From contig NZ_AP023175.1 of assembly GCF_013426895.1 (NCBI RefSeq), positions 1,488,001 through 1,552,000 on the forward strand: DNA of 64,000 nucleotides, given 5' to 3'. The stretch comes from Paraburkholderia largidicola (GTDB lineage: Bacteria; Pseudomonadota; Gammaproteobacteria; Burkholderiales; Burkholderiaceae). Of this stretch, positions 62,168 through 64,000 are shown one piece after another. Position 1 is the first letter of the stretch; the number at the start of each line of letters is the position of its first letter. The notes under the pieces are model-generated. The model was not told the DNA's origin. It was given only the letters and a program-made list of their open reading frames with translations, and ran no database searches. The position numbers were made by a program, and so were the translations under genes.

Positions 62168-64000
62168 ATGTTCGATAAAGTCCTCATTGCGAATCGCGGC
62201 GCGATTGCCTGCCGCATTCTGCGCACGCTGCGCGAACTGAACGTCGAAGGCATCGCCGTCTACAGCGAAGCGGACCGCGCGAGTCGTCACGTCAGCCTCG
62301 CCGATACGGCATGCAGTCTCGGCGACGGCGCGGCGAGCGTCACCTATCTCGACATCGCGAAACTTCTGGAAATCGCGCGTGCACAAGGCGCGCAGGCGAT
62401 TCATCCAGGCTACGGCTTCCTGTCGGAAAACGCGGCCTTTGCCGAGGCGTGCGAAGCCGCGGGCATCGCGTTCATCGGCCCGACGCCCGCGCAATTGCGC
62501 GCGTTCGGTCTCAAGCACACGGCCCGCGCCATCGCGGCCGAACAGGGCGTGCCGATGCTCGAAGGCACGGGCCTGCTCGACGGCCTCGACGCTGCACTCG
62601 AAGCGGCAGCGCGCATCGGCTATCCGGTGATGCTGAAAAGCACGGCGGGCGGGGGCGGCATCGGCATGCGCGTGTGCCGCTCGGCGGATGAACTCGTCGC
62701 GCAGTTCGACAATGTGAAGCGACTCGGGCAGAACAATTTCAGCGACGCCGGCGTGTTCCTCGAAAAATACATCGAGAAAGCGCGGCATCTCGAAGTGCAG
62801 GTGTTCGGCGACGGCAAAGGCGCGGCGATTGCGCTCGGCGTGCGCGACTGCTCGGTGCAGCGGCGCAACCAGAAGGTGCTCGAAGAAACGCCCGCGCCGA
62901 ATCTGCCCGACGGCGTCGAAGCCGCGCTATGCAACGCGGCGATCCGGCTCGCGCAAGCGGTGTCGTATCGCTCGGCGGGCACCGTCGAATTCGTCTACGA
63001 CAGCGACGCCGCACGCTTCTACTTTCTCGAAGTGAACACGCGCTTGCAGGTCGAGCACGGCGTCACGGAACAAGTGTGGGGCGTGGACCTGGTGCGCTGG
63101 ATGATCGAACTGGCAGCGGGCACGCTGGCACCGCTGGATGTGCTGTCGCGCGATCTGAAGCCGCAAGGTCACGCGATCCAGGCGCGTCTGTATGCGGAAG
63201 ATCCGGGCCGCGATTTCAAGCCCTGCCCGGGGCTACTGACCGACGTGTCGTTTCCGCAAGCCGATGGCCGCGCGCTGCGCATCGACACATGGATCGAAGC
63301 CGGCTGTGAAGTGCCGCCGTGGTTCGATCCGATGCTCGCGAAACTGATCGCCTGGCAGCCGACTCGCGACGCAGCGCGCCACGCGCTCGACGCCGCGCTC
63401 GAAGCATCGCGCATCTACGGTGTCGAAACGAACCGCGACTATCTGCGGCAAATTCTTGCCGACGCACCGTTCGCAAGCGGCCATCCGTGGACGCGTTGCC
63501 TCGAAGGCCTGCGTTATCGCGCATCGACATTCGAAGTGCTCGGCGGCGGCACGCAGACGACTGTGCAGGACTATCCGGGCCGTCCGGGCTACTGGGCCGT
63601 GGGCGTGCCGCCTTCGGGACCGATGGACGATCGCGCGCTGCGTCTCGGCAACCGTCTGCTCGGCAACGACGCGCAGGCGGCCGCGCTCGAAATCACGATG
63701 AGCGGGCCCACGCTGCGCTTCAACACGGATGCCGTCGTCACGGTGACGGGCGCGACGTTGCCTGTGATGCTCGACGACATCCCGCAACCGATGAACACGA
63801 CGTTCCTTGTTGCAGCCGGTTCGACGCTCGCGCTCGGCACGATCCGCGGCGCAGGCGCGCGCGCCTATCTGTGCGTGCGCGGCGGGCTCGACGTCGCGCA
63901 GTATCTGGGCAGCCGCAGCACGTTCACGCTCGGGCAGTTCGGCGGCCACGGCGGACGCGCGCTGCGCGCGGGCGACGTGCTGCATCTTCATCCGTTGTCC
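62168..64000 (+). CDS. urea/guanidine carboxylase (5' part)
   Basis: First 611 codons of a biotin-dependent carboxylase. Residues 1 to about 450 form the biotin carboxylase domain (MFDKVLIANRGAIACRILR, ATP-grasp STAGGGGIGMRVC, EVNTRLQVEHGVTE). From about 455 it continues into an allophanate hydrolase subunit 2/KipA-like domain (GTQTTVQDYPGRPGYWAVGV, PPSGPMDDRALRLGN). The carboxyltransferase core and biotin domain are beyond the window. Such proteins are annotated as urea carboxylase; the riboswitch and DUF1989 genes argue that the true substrate is guanidine. An allophanate hydrolase gene is expected after it. Confidence 0.9.
   Translation, partial: MFDKVLIANRGAIACRILRTLRELNVEGIAVYSEADRASRHVSLADTACSLGDGAASVTYLDIAKLLEIARAQGAQAIHPGYGFLSENAAFAEACEAAGIAFIGPTPAQLRAFGLKHTARAIAAEQGVPMLEGTGLLDGLDAALEAAARIGYPVMLKSTAGGGGIGMRVCRSADELVAQFDNVKRLGQNNFSDAGVFLEKYIEKARHLEVQVFGDGKGAAIALGVRDCSVQRRNQKVLEETPAPNLPDGVEAALCNAAIRLAQAVSYRSAGTVEFVYDSDAARFYFLEVNTRLQVEHGVTEQVWGVDLVRWMIELAAGTLAPLDVLSRDLKPQGHAIQARLYAEDPGRDFKPCPGLLTDVSFPQADGRALRIDTWIEAGCEVPPWFDPMLAKLIAWQPTRDAARHALDAALEASRIYGVETNRDYLRQILADAPFASGHPWTRCLEGLRYRASTFEVLGGGTQTTVQDYPGRPGYWAVGVPPSGPMDDRALRLGNRLLGNDAQAAALEITMSGPTLRFNTDAVVTVTGATLPVMLDDIPQPMNTTFLVAAGSTLALGTIRGAGARAYLCVRGGLDVAQYLGSRSTFTLGQFGGHGGRALRAGDVLHLHPLS

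Noticed and set aside
62168..64000. Plain urea carboxylase annotation
   Set aside because: Sequence alone cannot separate urea from guanidine carboxylase here, but the guanidine-I riboswitch and the paired DUF1989 genes favour guanidine.

Overview
The window is GC-rich, densely coded DNA of a Paraburkholderia-like member of the Burkholderiales. This rests on the luxR-rsaL-luxI quorum-sensing layout, many LysR and GntR regulators, a Cyo quinol oxidase, and protein sequences of Burkholderia type. The mix of catabolic islands, transporters and regulators, with no ribosomal or tRNA genes, resembles a secondary chromosome (inference). No CRISPR array, phage or insertion sequence is visible.

Layout. 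1-445: start of an alpha-ketoglutaric semialdehyde dehydrogenase. 1412-3186: quorum-sensing island with a lux box. 3212-12153: a DHA2 exporter with a GntR regulator, a universal stress protein, an FNR-type regulator, an orphan EgtB-like enzyme, a Tim44-like protein, a CBS protein, an NhaR-like regulator and small proteins. 12174-21714: acidic amino acid island with a solute-binding protein, two DAACS symporters, aspartase, a fused two-domain Asp/Glu racemase, a LysR regulator and a periplasmic asparaginase. Two transcription units in it share a duplicated promoter region. 22348-27810: cobalt-type nitrile hydratase operon with a CobW chaperone and the cobalt transporter CbtAB. 28165-35142: complete tetronate (L-threonate/D-erythronate) catabolic operon with its GntR regulator.

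35327-40843: two palindromic repeat blocks of about 660 bp bracket a GGDEF-EAL protein and an AspT-family transporter. 40945-45091: two convergent two-component systems. 45174-52613: a Fur-family regulator, a DUF1810 protein, the cyoABCD oxidase operon and an orphan nuoM copy. 52761-57547: a deacetylase, an M20 amidohydrolase and an MFS transporter, opposite a LysR gene. 57559-64000: a guanidine-assimilation operon. It starts with an NtrC-like site, a sigma-54-like promoter and a guanidine-I riboswitch, followed by an ABC transporter, two DUF1989 proteins and the start of a urea/guanidine carboxylase cut by the window end.

Several islands deal with nitrogen release: asparagine to aspartate to fumarate plus ammonia, nitriles to amides, and guanidine to ammonia. 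The most notable points are the guanidine operon's apparent double control by nitrogen status and ligand, the racemase fusion with one degenerate active site, the shared promoter of symporter and asparaginase, and the large palindromic repeats.
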